Notes: generated by a model from the letters alone, not told the origin. 64,000 nucleotides of DNA from Eurosta solidaginis (GCF_040869045.1 NC_090319.1:278105693-278169692); one strand, 5' to 3'; positions 1 through 10,612 are shown, counted from the first letter of the stretch. A program made the numbers and translations.

Positions 1-184
1 GAACAGCAGTAACAAGGTTGTGATAAATCCATTTGGAGTGATTTGTGTTGTTAATTCCTGTTAAATTTCACACACAGAAATAACAGTCGCTTTGATGGTC
101 CGACGGTTTACGCCATATCACAGGAAATTGTTATTTGAAATCAGGTATTTTTTTACATACGAAACTTGGACTCCAGGATTTGCT

Positions 185-330
185 ATAATTTTCATATGTT
201 CATATACGTTCCGGTTACAAGCACCATAAAGGTACTAGCCTGGTAATGATTTAATAGGACCGCATTGAACATTTAGTATGACCACATTCGACCTTCTAGG
301 GGTCGCCAGAGCCTCGCTTTCTAAATATGT
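185..330 (-). repeat. Fragment of a dispersed repeat also at 48340-48730
   Basis: Read on the minus strand, this shares an exact 17-base block (GAGGCTCTGGCGACCCC) and then a diverged stretch containing CTAGAAGGTCG with the longer copy near 48540-48660. No coding capacity was recognised. The remainder of 1-640 shows nothing I can assign. Confidence 0.5.
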
Positions 331-639
331 ATATTTGTAACAAGATTCACGTCGCGTAGGTGAGGTTGATAATTGGGTTGCGGAAGCTACGACTTGCGTT
401 TATTAACACCCAAAATAAGTAACGCAATGGATTACAGCAGTTACTACACCTACTGTGGTAATATGTCCGAAGAGAAGCGTTTGTTTTTTGTAAGATATCC
501 GTGTTTCAAATACACGATCTGTTAGAAGAAATTTTAGTGCAGATTTGAAATCAACGACCCCAAATTGGTGAGCAAGATGCGAAAACACCAAGCAACAGAC
601 AAAAAGTGTTATTTTGGCCACCAATGGAATAAATTGATA

Positions 640-990
640 ACACACGTTTAGAAATCGATAACCTTTCGATAAAAAATCGATAACTTTCTGTTAACAAATC
701 GATAACTTTTCGATAAATATTAACACTCCGATAACATAACGAAACTTTTCAATTACATGTCCGTAACTTTTGGAAACATATCGAAACCATTCAATCATAT
801 GTCGATATCTTTGGGAATGCAAGTCGAGACTTTGGTTGCAAACCGATAACTTTTGTATAGCGTATCGATATTTTTTCGATAAATAAGTTGTTTTACGACA
901 AGAAACCGATGACTCGATTAAATCGATAGCTTTTCGATTATCTTTGAAAGCACATTTATAACACTCCGATAACAAATCGATAATTCGTCT
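640..990. repeat. CGATA-rich degenerate repeat cluster
   Basis: More than ten copies of ATCGATAAC-like words occur in both orientations, spaced roughly 10-40 bases apart, with no open frame. Similar clusters lie at 25440-25930 and in the host gene intron at 45190-45430. The word resembles the DREF site (TATCGATA) and the BEAF-32 site (CGATA) of Drosophila, but a decayed minisatellite is equally possible. Confidence 0.6.
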
Positions 991-1744
991 TTACCTCCTC
1001 CAAGACACATCTACGAAAAGCAAAGGTCCTGAAGACCTCAAAAACATAAAAAGGGTTACAAAAAATTGGCAACCCCAAATTCCTTAATCGTGGCTCTCAC
1101 GCGAAATTGAAAGTTGCTACTTTTGAACATTGTACGCAGTACCCCCAAATGGAAATTTTTTAGCACTAACGGTAGTTCGCAGGAAATTTCAGTTCAGGGA
1201 GTTTTTGTGACCCTAGGGAACATTTTTACATTTTTAGTCAAGAACGGGGAAAATTTAAAAAAATGTTGTCAAGCGTGTCGGTCAAATACATAGCATATAT
1301 AGCTCTGGGGCATATAAATTACTTTTAATTAGCCGTAAACACAATTTACAAAAGGTGTTTAGATTTAAACCAGTGTACATATGTACATACGTATGCAAAT
1401 ATAAAGATATATGTATATAAGTATGGTTGTTTGAGTTAGCGCGCTATCAAAGTAATGCATATTAAACTAGTTCCCAACTCATATTAAATTCAGGATATTG
1501 ACCGCCTGCGCAGCAGCTAAATGTTCAATTGGTATGAAATATTCACATATAAAATTAAATTGCCATACATATCTACTGGTGTTACTTATTTACAAGTTTA
1601 CGATCCATATTTAATATTATTGATTGGCTCTTTAGGTGTCGGTTGTCACAATATATGTTTTCTATGCAAATAGATACACATGTACAGCAGTGAAAATAAA
1701 AATAGCAGTGGCAATTTTTATTAAGAAAATAAATATTCGATATT
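991..1744. other. Unassigned AT-rich sequence
   Basis: No gene, repeat terminus or RNA was recognised. The sequence is AT-rich, with short TATG/CATA runs near 1380-1430. Confidence 0.5.
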
Positions 1745-1748
1745 TTAA

Positions 1749-3193
1749 CCCTCTGTAACATACTGTAGACCACAGGCAACATACCATTTAACGTTCGTAA
1801 ATTCACGCAGAAATTATTTTTTCGTTTTGTAAAGCATTGTAGACTGTAGTCTACGTTTCATTCTTTCTACGAAACATGTGCTTGCTCATAAAGTACCGTT
1901 AGCCCTTTCAAAGTAAGTGTTATTGTCAGTGAAGTGGAAAATTTCGTACACTGTGGAAGTGCTAAATAAAAATAATATAAAAAAAAATTGTTTTTGTTGA
2001 TATTGTGGATATTTTTTGTAAAAATATATAAGGTAAGAGTTCAGAGTTTATTGTGACATTATTTGTTTTAGATATATTCTCAGTATTTTGTCAGTGGGTT
2101 GTGTTTAGTATTTGTGTCTTGTAGGCTAAATTATGTGAAAAGAGGAAATATCTTGCATGAAAACCGTGACTGCGTTACTTATTATTTTTTTAGGATGCCT
2201 CGTCGACTACGATCTCTCACTGACAGCGAGATCGCCTGCGCCATCCATGATGATTACGCAAGTGAAGATGGTCTCGACTTTGATGATGATAATTTGGCTG
2301 ACCTGATTTCGACCCAGATTTGATCTCGGATTTCGGAGAGCTGAACGAAGACTCTTTTGAAGCCGAATTTGATGGGGATGAATTAGTAGAGCACGTGAAC
2401 GATGACGACCGTAACTTCATTCATGAAGGAGCGGTAGAGGTCAGAGATCACAAGTACTTCAGCTCCTCAATCAAATCGACAAGAAACTAAAAAGCTACCG
2501 ATACTTTGGAAGAAAATGAGTTCAGAGCTGAGCTCAGATCAGCTGTCGTTTACTGGAAACGATTCATTGACATCTAATATCTTGGAGCTTGAGACTGGGA
2601 TTCAGTTCTTTCTTTACTTATTTCGACCAGAACTTATAAAAAAAATTTCGGATGAGACAACCCCCCATTTGGCACAGAAAGATGTAAACAATAACTTTAG
2701 AGTATCTGAGATAGAAATCCGACAGTTTATTGGTGTCGTATATCGTATGTCACTTGTCCAGCTACTCAGGGTAACCAACCATTGGAGTTCCATCCTAGGC
2801 ACAACTCTAATTCCACAGGTTATGTCTTGTAACAAGTTTGAAAAGATACGGCAAAATCTTCATTTCAATGCCAATAGCAAATGTCTTCTAAGGAGCCACC
2901 CTGACGTTGACAGAATCTTTAAAATATATTCCGTTGCGGACTCCTTGAACGAAGCATACGCAAAAGTTCCAATAGAAAGAAATTTCCACCTTTCCTAATC
3001 GCTAATAACTTTTCTGATAATTTTCTTTCCACTGTTGCTCATTGTTGCCTGTTGGCTACACTCCCCTTTTTATAATAGTATCCATACAAAATAAACAATT
3101 TAGAAATAAAAAAATAAAAAACTGACTTTTTATTCACGAATCTATCCGATTTAATTGAAATAAAATTATTTCGAAGTGATGAGTTATAGAGGG
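1749..3193 (+). mobile_element. piggyBac-type DNA transposon, internally deleted
   Basis: The element is flanked on both sides by TTAA (1745-1748 and 3194-3197), the piggyBac target duplication. Terminal inverted repeats are CCCTCTGTAAC on the left and CCCTCTATAAC read inward from the right (10 of 11 identical). A second, internal 18-base inverted repeat (16 of 18) lies at 1764-1781 and 3043-3060, so the two ends are asymmetric, as in known piggyBac elements. At about 1.45 kb it is shorter than autonomous relatives (about 2.4 kb), and only the N-terminal part of the transposase is left. A small palindrome, GTAGACT-GT-AGTCTAC, sits near 1839. Confidence 0.85.
2194..2998 (+). pseudogene. piggyBac transposase N-terminal fragment, frameshifted
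   Basis: Translation begins MPRRLRSLTDSEIACAI at 2194 and runs into an acidic stretch typical of piggyBac N-termini. The frame breaks near 2313-2323: acidic sequence continues in the next frame (DLISDFGELNEDSFEAEFDG) to a stop near 2490. The original frame resumes before 2516 and runs to 2998 with ETGIQFFLYLFRPELI, SEIEIRQFIGVVYRMSL and NKFEKIRQNLHFN, the conserved start of the piggyBac DDE domain. The catalytic aspartates and the C-terminal cysteine-rich region are absent, so it cannot encode an active transposase. It lies inside the TTAA-flanked element. Confidence 0.85.
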
Positions 3194-3197
3194 TTAA

Positions 3198-3720
3198 GAA
3201 AGAGCTTCTATAAAGTTTATAAATAGAGCAACCCAAAATATGTAAGAAAAAACTAAGGCGCTTAGAAAATGCCTTTAAAATGTAAATATATGCTTTAAAA
3301 TATGAATTTAAGAATCTTATAAGCCGTAAAAAATGCTTCTATATTCCGAAAGTAATGGGTGAACCAAAAGCTATTGAGTTATCGGAAATCGCAAAACTTT
3401 TGCAAATGCCACCAAGTGTCACTTCGGGTTTAATATTTTTGTAGTGAACAAACACAAACATATAAAAAAAGGCTAATCTGTATTCCTCTTCAAGAATGTG
3501 AAACATTCTAAAGGAAGCATTTCCACGTCACTTAGTCTCTTGTTTTGATGGTTTGCTTTGGTCAGGCAGATCACGCTATTTTGACTCAGACTTCTTTTTC
3601 CTTTTTTAAATCGGAATTATTTGAATGCAAACATCAGACTCTTGAAGCCCTTAAGATAATTATTCGACAAGGATAATAGGACCTGTCACCCATATTCCAG
3701 CAAGGGGGATAGAATCAACA
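3198..3720. other. Unassigned AT-rich sequence
   Basis: No supported gene or element; only short open frames. Confidence 0.5.
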
Positions 3721-3724
3721 TAAA

Positions 3725-4018
3725 ACGAGTGGTGTGGTGGTAGCGTACTCCGCCTGCCATACCGAAAATCCTGGGTTTAATTGAAAGCAACATCAAAATT
3801 TTAGAAATACAAATTTTGAATTAGAAGAAAATTTTTCTATGCGGGGTCGCCCCTCGGCAGTATTTGGCAAGCACTCCGAGTGTATTTCTGCCATGAAAAG
3901 CTCGGAGTCGGAATTTGTAGGAAAAATTAAAAGGAACACAACGCAAATTGGAAGAGAAGCTCGGCCTTAAATCTCTTATCTCGGTTATCGCGCCTTTCAT
4001 TTATTTATTTTATTTTAT
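3725..4018 (+). mobile_element. tRNA-derived SINE copy
   Basis: The head (GTGGTGTGGTGGTAGCG) resembles a pol III A box, followed by a degenerate B box (CTGGGTTTAATT). The body shares GCGGGGTCGCCCCTCGGCAG and the tail TTATCGCGCCTTTCATTTA with the copies at 11900, 13432 and 27804. It ends in an A/T-rich simple tail. This copy is diverged from the 27804 copy. Confidence 0.75.
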
Positions 4019-4740
4019 ACTTTGGGTTGCCATGTTTATAAATGAAGCTATGCAAACCATTCTCAAAAACGTTTGCAAAAAGTTGGGAAGCTCGAGAAAA
4101 TTTTAAGAGAATTTCGAACTTTTATTCGGAGTTTCTTGAATTTTTGTTTAAGCATGCTACAAAACTGCCCAATTCATTTTAGGCTTACAAAGTACAAGTT
4201 ATTTGCCACTCAAAATTTGCATTGATTTTTGAAATTTTTTTTTTTTTGATGGCTATTTTTGATTTGCTTTCATAGAAATTGTCAAATATTTTTTGTGCAA
4301 GTAGAGTATCTGAAACATCCTTCAGAAAAAAAGTTCCAAAAAGAATTTTGCGAAAACTATGAGTTTTACTTTGTCAGACTCAAATTAATTGGGTTTTAAA
4401 CAGCATGCTTAGACAAATTCAGAAAACGAAAAAAAGTTCTAAATTTTCTTGAAATTTCGAGTTCATTTCGAAAACGTTTTCGATATTTGTTTGCATTGTT
4501 TCAATCATAAAATTCAAAGAACTTTTTCCTAAAATATTGAAAAAAAATTCAAATTTACTGCTGTTTTTCTGTTCGCTGCTGTATTTATGTGACCATTAGA
4601 GTGGACTTGATCTGTATGGGGAACTTCTACACCAGGATTTCAAATGAATAATTCCCTGAATTTTGAGCTATTAAGATCCTCTAAGAGCGCGGGTAAGATC
4701 GGCTAAACTGTCATTTCATAAAGCCAGTGTTCTATCTTTG
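4019..4740. other. Unassigned AT-rich sequence
   Basis: Dominated by A and T homopolymer-like runs. No open frame or recognised repeat terminus. Confidence 0.5.
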
Positions 4741-4859
4741 GCGAGAGTCCCTAGTTCTTACCGATGACTCTCCTTCCGGGATGCAAGGTAAACGAGATCT
4801 TCCTAGCCCTATCCTACATATTTGCTCTCCAGAACCGTTGATAAGGACGGTATTTCCTT

Positions 4860-5440
4860 GTGGGTCTTACCGTTAATGAGGATAAGATGAAGTACTTGCT
4901 GTCGTCCAAGAAAGAATGGGTGCATTCGCGCCTTGGCAGCTATGTCACCTTTGACGGATGTAAATTGGAGACTGTGAAGGACTTCGTCTATTTGGGAGCA
5001 TTAACAGTAATGTCAGCTTAGAAATTAGATGGAGAAAAACTCTTGCTAACAAGTGCTACTTTGGACTCAGTAGGCAATTGAGAAGTAAGCTCCTCTATCG
5101 ACGAACAAAAATCTCGTTCTACCAGCCGCTCATCATATCCGCCCTGCTGTATGGCTCGGAATAATGGACGGTGATGAGAGAAGAGTGAAGAGAGAAAACC
5201 GGTACCGTACGTGATGCCGACGGCGGGTATTGAAGGATGTATAATGATGAGCTAGGTCATGTTGTGCGGATAGACGAAGACGTTTCGGCCAATAAAGAGG
5301 TTCAGCCGACACCGCAGTTAGGAAGCAGGGGAAGAGACCTCTACTGAGGTGTAATACGGGGTTAAAGGAAGATTTGACAGTTATAGCGAAACAGGTATAG
5401 CTGGCGTAAGTCGATTAGGCGGTTAAGCACCAATTAATGA
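4860..5440 (+). pseudogene. RTE-like LINE, C-terminal reverse transcriptase remnant
   Basis: Translation gives NEDKMKYLLSSKK, then TFDGCKLETVKDFVYLG, then after a one-base shift NVSLEIRWRKTLANKCYFGL and, further on, YQPLIISALLYGSE followed by a stop. The order (NExKTKY, FxYLG, ANxxYFGL, LIxxxLLYGSE) is that of the thumb end of RTE/BovB-type LINE reverse transcriptases. Stops and at least one frameshift make it dead. The last 40 bases (GGCGGTTAAGCACCAATTAA) match the ends of the related fragments at 10490-10612 and 26590-27020. Confidence 0.7.
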
Positions 5441-5489
5441 TGACAATGCTTATTCCCATAGTTTAGGGTGTTCCCAAAAGAACCACCCA

Positions 5490-5931
5490 TTTTTTTGGAG
5501 GGCTGATTGCCAGTACACAAAACTCAGTTTACTCAGTCATATCGGTCAGTTTGGTTCAGATCATCTGCATAGGACACTACTAGGCTGTCATTGCTTTCTT
5601 GCTTCGCCTGAAGCTCCTGTACTACCACAACCCTAAGTAGAGCAAATAGAACCTACTATGGATTGTAGCCACTCTCAATTCCGCTGCGATAATTCTGTTG
5701 CACAGAAGTATGTTAACGAACTCAGCTAGTGACTCTGTGACTCCAAAGTCGGCTAGGGCATTGCTAATTGCTCAAGGCAGGACATTGTTAAAGGCTTCTT
5801 CAATGTTAAGAAAGTGCTAAGAGTAAAATCTTTTCCTTTATGGATCCCCTCATTTGCTTTATAATCGAATAGAGAACCGTTTCCATTGACCTTCCCATAA
5901 TATCTATAGGGTTCACATTTTTTATTAAGTA
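5490..5931 (-). pseudogene. Decayed LINE reverse transcriptase fragment
   Basis: On the minus strand, and across a frame change, the translation reads LSTFLNIEEAFNNVLP followed by SNALADFGVTESLAEFVN and IIAAELRVATIHS. This matches the FxDIExAFxN palm motif and following helix of LOA/I/Jockey-type LINEs; the LINE at 28300-33580 has FLDIAGAFNNV in the same place. Several stops occur. A Helitron 3' end abuts it at 5932/5933, so the Helitron probably inserted into this LINE. Confidence 0.55.
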
Positions 5932-5932
5932 C

Positions 5933-5961
5933 TAGCTGACCCCGTTGCGCTTCGTAGCAAC
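5933..5961 (-). other. Helitron 3' terminal hairpin and CTAG end
   Basis: Minus strand: GTTGC-TACGAAGC-GCAAC hairpin, then GGGGTCAGCTAG and host T. The final 11 bases differ at one position from those of the non-autonomous elements ending at 15250 and 16398 (GGGTCTGCTAG), so this lineage could be their source of transposition proteins. Confidence 0.8.
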
Positions 5962-6036
5962 CAACCAAAAAAAGAAATGAAAGATTATAAATTTTTTTTT
6001 ATGAAATGAATGCATTGTATATCAAAATTATTAATG

Positions 6037-7976
6037 TCAATCCAAAACATTTGGATATACAATATTTTTAGTTTGCCCATTGGAAGCGAGCACAAACAAA
6101 CAATTTGGAGTTCCAACTCTTGAGCAGGCCACGCATAGCTGTCCATGTGAAAAGCACGGCTCCTCCAAATTTAATCCGCATATTTGAAGCGTTTGTCCTT
6201 GTGCCTTATTGATGGACATGACAAATGATAGACGCACTGGGAATTGCAAACGCTTAAATTCAAATGGCATGTCTGTTGGAATCAGTGGAATACGTGGTAT
6301 GAGTACAATTTCATTTTTCGCTGTTCCGGTCAATATTGTCGCTTCAATTAAATTCGGCATCAATTAGTTTTACTACTAATCTTGTGCAATTGCACAGTTT
6401 TGGTTCATTTAAATTCCGCAGTAAAATAATTGATGAGCCAACCTTTACATTCAAATAATGCGGTGGCATACCAGGTGGTTCCAATGAATTCAAAAATTCA
6501 ATTGGATAATTCACTGCATCATCTGCATTCATTGCGCTATCAACAGATTTATATGGTGTCACTGCACCTGTTAATTTTTCTTGAATCTGATAATTGATTG
6601 CATTGACGTGTAAATTTTTTGGTGCCAGTATTGCGCGTTCTCTCAACCAATTGTGATGCCTGTAATTTTGAACAATATTTGGAAACACACTTTCAATCAA
6701 CTCTTCTGTTGATTGGAGAATGGTACAGAAATTGTTCGGCAATGTAATCAATCCATTTGTATTATCGACTCGAACTTTTCCATTGCCAATATCTAACAAT
6801 TGCTTCGAGAACCGATCTGCAGATTGGTCGTTGTGGAATTGAACGCGCATATTTATGTTCAATGTCAATTTTTGCACATGTCGCCACAGAAGAGAAGACT
6901 TTAAACGTGCGTTTATCTCATCCGCCGGTATTGATCGTGGAGCCACAGGCAATATTTGTCGAAAATCCCCTGACAATATTATTAATGCACCACCAACAAT
7001 TTCTTGATTCTGACGTAGATCTTGCAATGTACGGTGTAATGCTTCCAGCGGTTTTTTATGCATCATTGTACATTCATCCAATAGAATAATTGCTGCTTGT
7101 TGCAAAACTTTTGCCATCGCAGAATTTCTTGAAATATTGCACGTGGGATGTTCAATCACCTGTTAATTTGAAAATAATTACATTTTAGTTAATATCGATT
7201 AAATTTTAAAGTGATCAATCAATAAATATAAGCATACTTGCACATTCAACGGCAATTTTAATGCAGAGTGCACTGTTCGTCCACCATCCAATAGAGTAGC
7301 AGCGATTCCCGATGAAGCAAGTGCCAATGCAATTTTTCGTTGCGATCGAATGGCTGCCAAAATGAGTGATATCACAAATGTTTTTCCCGTACCACCAGGC
7401 GTATCCAAAAAATATAATCCACCGACTTCATTTTGTACCGCTTGGATGATGGTATCATAGACATATTTTTGATGGTCATTTAATTTAGGAACATTCAAAT
7501 TCACAAATGTTTGCAATTCATTGGGATCATACTGTTGTTCACGTTGCAATTCGTTTGCAATCGTAAGGCACATATCTTCAATCGCTATCAATACCTCATT
7601 ATACATTTCCAATGAAATCAGTAAATCAGTGTTTCTTGTGCGATGACGCATTCGAATCAAATAGTCTTCTGCCATATAATCTTTGTATTTATTCCACAAT
7701 TCAAGATGATTTGATGGAAAACATGTTGACACGATTATGGTATATAAGATACGTATTTGATGTGGAGAAGAAGCAATCGATGCATCGTGAAGCGTTAAAT
7801 CCCAATGCGCATCATTTTCAAGCAAACCTAATTGCTCGCATGCTTCACGATACGTCATACATAAAAGACCATTCACTCTTCGCAAATGTTGAAATGAACG
7901 TGGCCCAACAACATTTACTAACAACAATTTCAAATAATAACATTCTGCATTGTTTGGATGAACTGTGTACTTCTTT
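6037..7976 (-). pseudogene. Helitron helicase (Pif1-like SF1), frameshifted, Rep missing
   Basis: The helicase is read from about 7976 down. It opens in the linker after Rep (YTVHPNNAECYYLKLLLVN, LLENDAHWDLTL). The superfamily 1 motifs follow in order: GGLYFLDTPGGTGKT (Walker A), ALASSGIAATLLDGGRTVHS, LLDECTMMHKKPLEALHR (motif II, DE), GGALIILSGDFRQILPV (motif III), and at the C-terminus VMSINKAQGQTLQICGLNL and GQLCVACSRV (motifs V-VI). In Helitrons this domain unwinds DNA during rolling-circle transposition. A 78-base intron (7160-7237) splits it after NVQ. A one-base shift near 6344-6363 separates LRNLNEPKLCNCTRLVVK from MPNLIEATILTG. With that shift and no Rep domain it should be inactive. 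Confidence 0.88.
7160..7237 (-). other. Intron within the Helitron helicase
   Basis: On the minus strand the sequence leaves the conserved frame at LPLNVQ with donor GTATGC (7237-7232) and returns at VIEHPTCNISRNSAMAK after acceptor AACAG (ending at 7160). Removing these 78 bases restores the Helitron consensus across LPLNxQ-xxEHPTCNIS. The intron is AT-rich and contains in-frame stops. Confidence 0.75.
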
Positions 7977-8192
7977 TTATTTTTTTTTCAAATTTTGAAT
8001 TTTTTCTAAAAAAAAAATCATAACTCAAGAATGGCTAAACCGATTTGGGATTTCAAAATCAACTAACAATCATCTCTCCTTCCTGAATCTTTCCTAAAAA
8101 TTTCATGGCAATCTTTCTATCCGTACTCGAGTTATGGAGTGACAATCAAAATGTATACTTCTTTTTATATATATAGATATGTATGTAGATTA

Positions 8193-9492
8193 GACTGGGT
8201 TGGTCCCCATACAAAAAAAAAGTTGCTAATGTCCGCCCCTAAATTTGAAGATTATGTTGAGAGGGTTTCGGAAAAATTTTTTTCAATTTTTTGTGATCCT
8301 TCGAAATACAGCCAAAAAGATTTTTCCTTGTAACTTGGTTATTTGGCGTCAGATTTTTAAAATTGATATGTCATATTTTGGCTTTGCGAAGCTCCACATT
8401 TCCGTTTAATGTCCTTTTAAGCTATGACGTCGGTTTCACATGATTAGGTTAGCTAACAAAATTTAAAATGAGGCTTAAGTAAACAAAGTACTATCTCCGT
8501 TTTTCGAAGTTAGCCTCCAAAAAAAAAATATCGGCTTACGAAGTTAGAAGTCCGAAATTCTACATTTCGAAATTTTATTTTATTTTTTTGTTAACGCGTT
8601 CAGCAAATTGAACAAGTAAAAATGTGGGCGTGGTCCGCCCTTTTCCCTTATTAGAAGGGCTGGATTCTTTTTTTGGGAAATTTAGTATAACATCTGTTAT
8701 ACGAAGTGAAAAGTCAGATTCTGACTTCTGAATACGACTTCTGACTTTTCACCTTTACTTTTTCAATTTGCTGAACGCGTTAACAAAAAAATAAAATTTC
8801 GGTTCGAAAAACGGAGATAGTACTTTGTTTACTTAAGCCTCAATCTCTACAAAAAGTGGGTTTTTCCAACACCCAGAAAAAAATTTGATTTTGTCGCATA
8901 GCGTTATTATTATAATTACGAAACTACAGGTTTTACCCACTTATTTACTTTAACTTCCCCTATTCCTGATATTTGGCATATCTTTATTAACTTTTCAATG
9001 CAAACCCTGCAATTTTTTCTCCAAAAATGTCATGAGTTTCAGGTCTGAGTATAATAAGGATCAGGTAAAATAACAGTTGCAATAAATACCGAAAGTGCTA
9101 CAATTTCTTTGTTTATTATTTTAGTAATATGGTTTCAAAGCAACATTTTCTTGAATTTTCAAGTACTTTCGTGTGGTAAGGAAAAAAACATAAATTAGGA
9201 AGGGGGGGGGGGGGGGGGGGAAATAAAATTTTGTTAGCTAACCTAATCATGTGAAAACGACTTCATAGCTTAAAAGGACATTAAACGGAAATGTGAAGCT
9301 TCGCAAGGCCAAAATAATGACATATCAATTTTAAAAATCTGACGCCAAATAACCAAGTTACAACGAAAAAACCTTTTTGGCTGTATTTCGAAGGATCAAA
9401 AAAAAAAATAAAAAAAAATTTTTCCGAAACCCTCTCAACATAAACTTCAATATTTGGGGCGGACATTAGTAACTTTTTTTTTCGACCCAGTC
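8193..9492. mobile_element. TA-flanked foldback transposon with nested inverted repeats
   Basis: Termini are GACTGGGT on the left and the inverted GACTGGGTCG on the right, each next to a TA (8191-8192, 9493-9494). The outer arms, about 270 bases, cover 8193-8466 and 9225-9492. A second pair is identical over 40 of 40 bases (8469-8508 and 8803-8842), and a third, diverged pair lies at about 8569-8625 and 8745-8802. Sequence 8843-9224 has no counterpart and contains a run of 19 G. No transposase frame exists; open frames here are arm shadows. The TA flank suggests Tc1/mariner-type mobilisation (inference). Related copies lie at 11192 and 21349. Confidence 0.8.
9202..9220 (+). repeat. Poly(G) tract of 19
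   Basis: Nineteen consecutive G in an AT-rich setting, within the unpaired part of the foldback element. It could be a G-quadruplex site or a slippage-expanded run; length errors are likely in assemblies. Confidence 0.8.
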
Positions 9493-9499
9493 TAATATA

Positions 9500-10106
9500 C
9501 ATATGAGCAAGGTTAGTATGCAATGAGCCGGCAAGCAAATTCTTGAAGTAATAAATGTGACAGTCTAATTATTTAAATGTCATTCAAACACGTTAAGCAA
9601 CTGATCACTTACATATTTGGCACGATAAATTGATTAATTAGGTATTTGATGTGAAAAAAAACCAGCCCTTATTTGTTGCATTCCTTATTTCTGTTCATAA
9701 TTCAAAATTTCTTTGCAACTCTACATTTTTATAAGTCAATGGTATTTCAAACTTAATTGGAAATTAGTCACACCACATGTGACATTATATCAACTTAATA
9801 CTTCACCTATGCTACAGGCTATCAACAATACAAAAAATACGAACAATACAAGAAATACATTCAATTTATTTTTCTACCGAGATAAATAGGTGGCCAGTTC
9901 ATACTTCTTGTTTGGTGACAATTTACATGCTCTGTTTATGTTTGAGCGTTTTTTTTTTTTGTTAATTTTTGTTTCATGTGACATGTGCGCTTAATTTGAC
10001 AAGAAATCTTTTGTTGACATCATTGAATGATTGAGTAAATTACAATAATTATGTGACATATCCACATTCAATTAAGATTTTATTTGATCGTTAATATTTT
10101 TTGAGT
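9500..10106. other. Unassigned AT-rich sequence
   Basis: No gene or recognised element. Confidence 0.5.
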
Positions 10107-10489
10107 TTAGGCCCGATTTTTCAGTACATGATTAAGCTAAAATTAAACAAAATTTGCTTAAGCTCTGATCAAATTTAAGCTCCATTTAAACTACAGAGCA
10201 GTTTTACAGTCCCAGTTTAAGGTGGCCTTTGGGGTAGGTTTTATGTACGGCAACAGCTGAATTTTGTTAACTAAAAAACGTGAAAAAAAATATTTCTCCG
10301 CGCTTGGAGAAATATATAGCTAATTCTGGAGTTGATACCCAGAGTTATTCCGTAATTACTCTTAAAGCTGATAGTTCTCAAGTTGGTATCCAAAATCATT
10401 CTCCAATCACTATCCAGCTTTGAGAAAGTTTGTAAAATTTCAAAAGTTATTCTCCAACGTTTGAAAGATTTTGTGAAATGTATAGTTCA

Positions 10490-10612
10490 GGTGGAAAACG
10501 AATTAAACTCTCTTTGTGTGACCAATTGTCACCAGTTGGCGGGGCGAAGAAGCAACTGGCGCAACTTATTGGACAGCCATAACCCTTTAAACGGTTAAGC
10601 GCCAATTATGTA
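10490..10612 (+). mobile_element. 3' tail of RTE-like LINE
   Basis: Closely matches the end of the minus-strand fragment at 26590-27020: GGTGGAAAACGAATTAAACT, an ACTGGCGC block, and the terminal ACGGTTAAGCGCCAATTATG. The short frame ends SNWRNLLDSHNPLNG. It is a severely 5'-truncated insertion. Confidence 0.65.

Larger units (their letters stand above)
5933..8177 (-). mobile_element. Helitron, internally deleted, both termini present
   Basis: On the minus strand the element starts TCTATATATATAAAAAG at 8177, after a host A, and ends CTAG at 5933, before a host T. This is the Helitron rule of 5'-TC, 3'-CTRR, insertion between A and T. A hairpin with GTTGC/GCAAC stem and 8-base loop (5944-5961) lies 7 bases inside the 3' end. 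The body holds the Helitron helicase but no Rep/HUH domain. Coding sequence stops near 7976, where a T/A run joins it to about 180 bases of non-coding 5' terminal sequence. An internal deletion therefore removed Rep while sparing both ends. Confidence 0.85.

Noticed and set aside
403..975. Minus-strand frames of 80 and 94 codons
   Set aside because: The second is built from the ATCGATAAC repeat; the first has no recognisable domain or context.
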